DNA from: Muricea muricata
Taxonomy: Eukaryota > Cnidaria > Anthozoa > Malacalcyonacea > Plexauridae
Length of the DNA stretch: 64,000 nucleotides
Direction of reading: 5' to 3'
Assembly (NCBI GenBank): GCA_963855995.1
Contig: OY979723.1
Span: 563,001 to 627,000 of the forward strand
Shown here piece by piece: positions 62,541 to 64,000 of this stretch. Every line of letters starts with the position of its first letter. The stretch's first letter is position 1. The translations under genes and the position numbers were made by a program. Below the pieces are notes generated by a model. The model did not search any database. It was not told the DNA's origin and worked only from the letters and a program-made list of their open reading frames with translations.

Positions 62541-63439
62541 TTGAGTTGAACAGCACTACCTAAATTAGTTAAGTTTCTTTTGTCCTACAGTTATATACAA
62601 ACATTTCCCAACTTTGTTAGCAATCGAGTTGACCATAGAATTTAGCGGGTTTCTAAAGTTGACGAAATCGTCGCTGAATCTTTAAAATCCGAAGAATTTT
62701 ACCAAAATTTCACAAATCCACCACAAAAACGAGGTTGGAAAACACAACCACTTCACTGCACATTTATATAATCAAATAATCAATTTATCAGCTTGTTTTT
62801 TTAAGCCATATTTTGTTACTTTACATCCACATTTTCATCAATGAAACTTGGTAAAGAAGGGTTATGGCTTGGGAATTGAAAACTTCAAAAATGTGAAAGA
62901 ATTATGAATGTCTGAATAAGCACAAAGGATTTTTGTACCGATTTCATGTTGTCTAATGATTGAATGAATGTAACGTTTTTGCAATAAACATAATGCTACT
63001 GCTTGGTGGAGTTTGGTTTAGATTTTATCACACCATAATGGTAATAGTGGGATGCGATATGCTCATCGTCTTAACTTCAGCAGAAAGCCAGAAAGTCAAA
63101 TGCACGATTCCGACGAAAGTCTGCCCAATGAGATTGTACACAATTTAAAACGATTGCTTTAACGATTGCATTCCATCCGGTAACACATTCAAAATGGAAT
63201 CACGGCATAACTCCAATACGTAAAATGAGAAATACTAAAATTAGATTGATATTCTAACACAATTTCATTTTTCATTTGGTTTACATTTCTCGGTGTGGTT
63301 TAAAAGCGTTGCTATCATAACAAGATCAACAGCAGGTCCCAAACAGCGGGTGTCCAGCCTGTTAAACTATCCGCATTGTCAATCAAATAACTAATATAAC
63401 GATCTCCTTGAAGAATTGAACAAATTTCGTGGTTTAAAA
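62541..63439. other. 3' flank of tetraspan gene D
   Basis: 3' UTR and AT-rich sequence. A frame at 62960-63148 lies around and beyond the polyA signal and shows no domain. Confidence 0.45.
62983..62988 (+). terminator. PolyA signal of tetraspan gene D
   Basis: A canonical AATAAA lies 443 bp after the stop at 62540. Confidence 0.5.
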
Positions 63440-63458
63440 ATGCCTAGTTCATCGAGAG
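63440..63458 (+). CDS. Candidate first coding exon of a further gene
   Basis: ATG at 63440 opens six codons (MPSSSR) plus one base before a strong donor, GAGAG|GTGAGT. No following exon can be seen before the window ends. The Hakai gene in this window shows that such tiny first exons do occur, but this could be chance. Confidence 0.2.
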
Positions 63459-64000
63459 GTGAGTACACTGTTTAACTTGATACGATATTGTGATCCAGTT
63501 TAGGAATTTGTCTACATTTGGGCATTAATTTCCTCGAAGGCTAATTGTTCTCTACTCAAACTAATTCATTACGTTTCCTCCTTCCGTTAAACAGCGACAA
63601 ATTCAGTGATTCTTTTTTACACCAATAGATTGTAAGGACCTCTTGAAACAAGTACAACATAGAACTGATACATTAATCAGCATATAAACTGTATTTCAGC
63701 TCACTTTATGTACATGTGACGTGTCTTTGTACAGTTCTTGCATGATTAACTTTTTAACGGATGATAAACTTTAGTTCCTCGAATCGAGATCTTCAGCTTC
63801 ATTGGCTTTCTTAAAGGCCAGAAAGTATTATCCACTAAACAAAATCGATTCTAGTAGATAACATAAGGCGATAGTCCCAAGAAGTTTGATTTTAGCAGGA
63901 GTTTTATTCACAGCTCATACATAATCTACTTTTACGATGGATGGATCATATCAAAACCAAACAGATCGTAGCACGCTGTCTATACTGTAAAAACCGTATG
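63459..64000. other. Gene-free end of the window
   Basis: AT-rich sequence without a recognisable exon, repeat or RNA gene. It may be the first intron of a gene starting at 63440. Confidence 0.35.

Overview
The window is eukaryotic and animal: AT-rich DNA with spliced genes, GT-AG introns, AATAAA signals and many small interspersed repeats. The gene content (a Hakai/CBLL1-type E3 ligase, a class A GPCR, four-pass membrane proteins) is metazoan. The tRNA-headed SINE copies and the LINE 3' ends look like those of anthozoan cnidarians (corals, sea anemones). That placement is an inference from memory and was not searched.

Layout. Bases 1-17,500 are gene-poor and hold an 80-bp repeat array, a SINE, a MITE and a minisatellite, with one doubtful exon at 4.3 kb on the minus strand. 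A seven-exon plus-strand gene at 17.56-23.04 kb encodes an unrecognised coiled-coil protein of about 864 residues. Tail to tail with it, a seven-exon minus-strand gene at 23.55-27.32 kb encodes a 362-residue Hakai (CBLL1) homologue with an intact RING. A two-exon class A GPCR of 464 residues lies at 30.58-33.30 kb. Bases 33.6-41.0 kb show repeats and no gene.

From 41.07 to 62.54 kb lie four tandem plus-strand paralogues, called A to D here, of a four-pass membrane protein that most resembles the MS4A/CD20-like fold. I assembled each from exons with matching splice phases. All share a first exon ending in a YW-[LIV]-G motif, a second exon of exactly 60 nt, a third exon with TM3 and a cysteine-rich loop, and a fourth exon with TM4. 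Intron phases are 0, 0, 1, 0. The cytoplasmic tails are unrelated in sequence and range from 42 to 423 residues. The conserved membrane core with freely varying tails is the most interesting system in the window.

The introns of the cluster carry a hAT-type MITE with an 8-bp target duplication, an 84-bp palindromic element with a 9-bp duplication, SINEs, a LINE 3' end, a long TTG tract and minisatellites. The Hakai homologue probably acts in ubiquitination and/or the m6A writer complex, the GPCR in signalling, and the tetraspan genes at the cell surface. Nothing in the sequence links these pathways to one another. Exon boundaries and protein lengths come from reading frames and splice motifs by eye, without transcript support.
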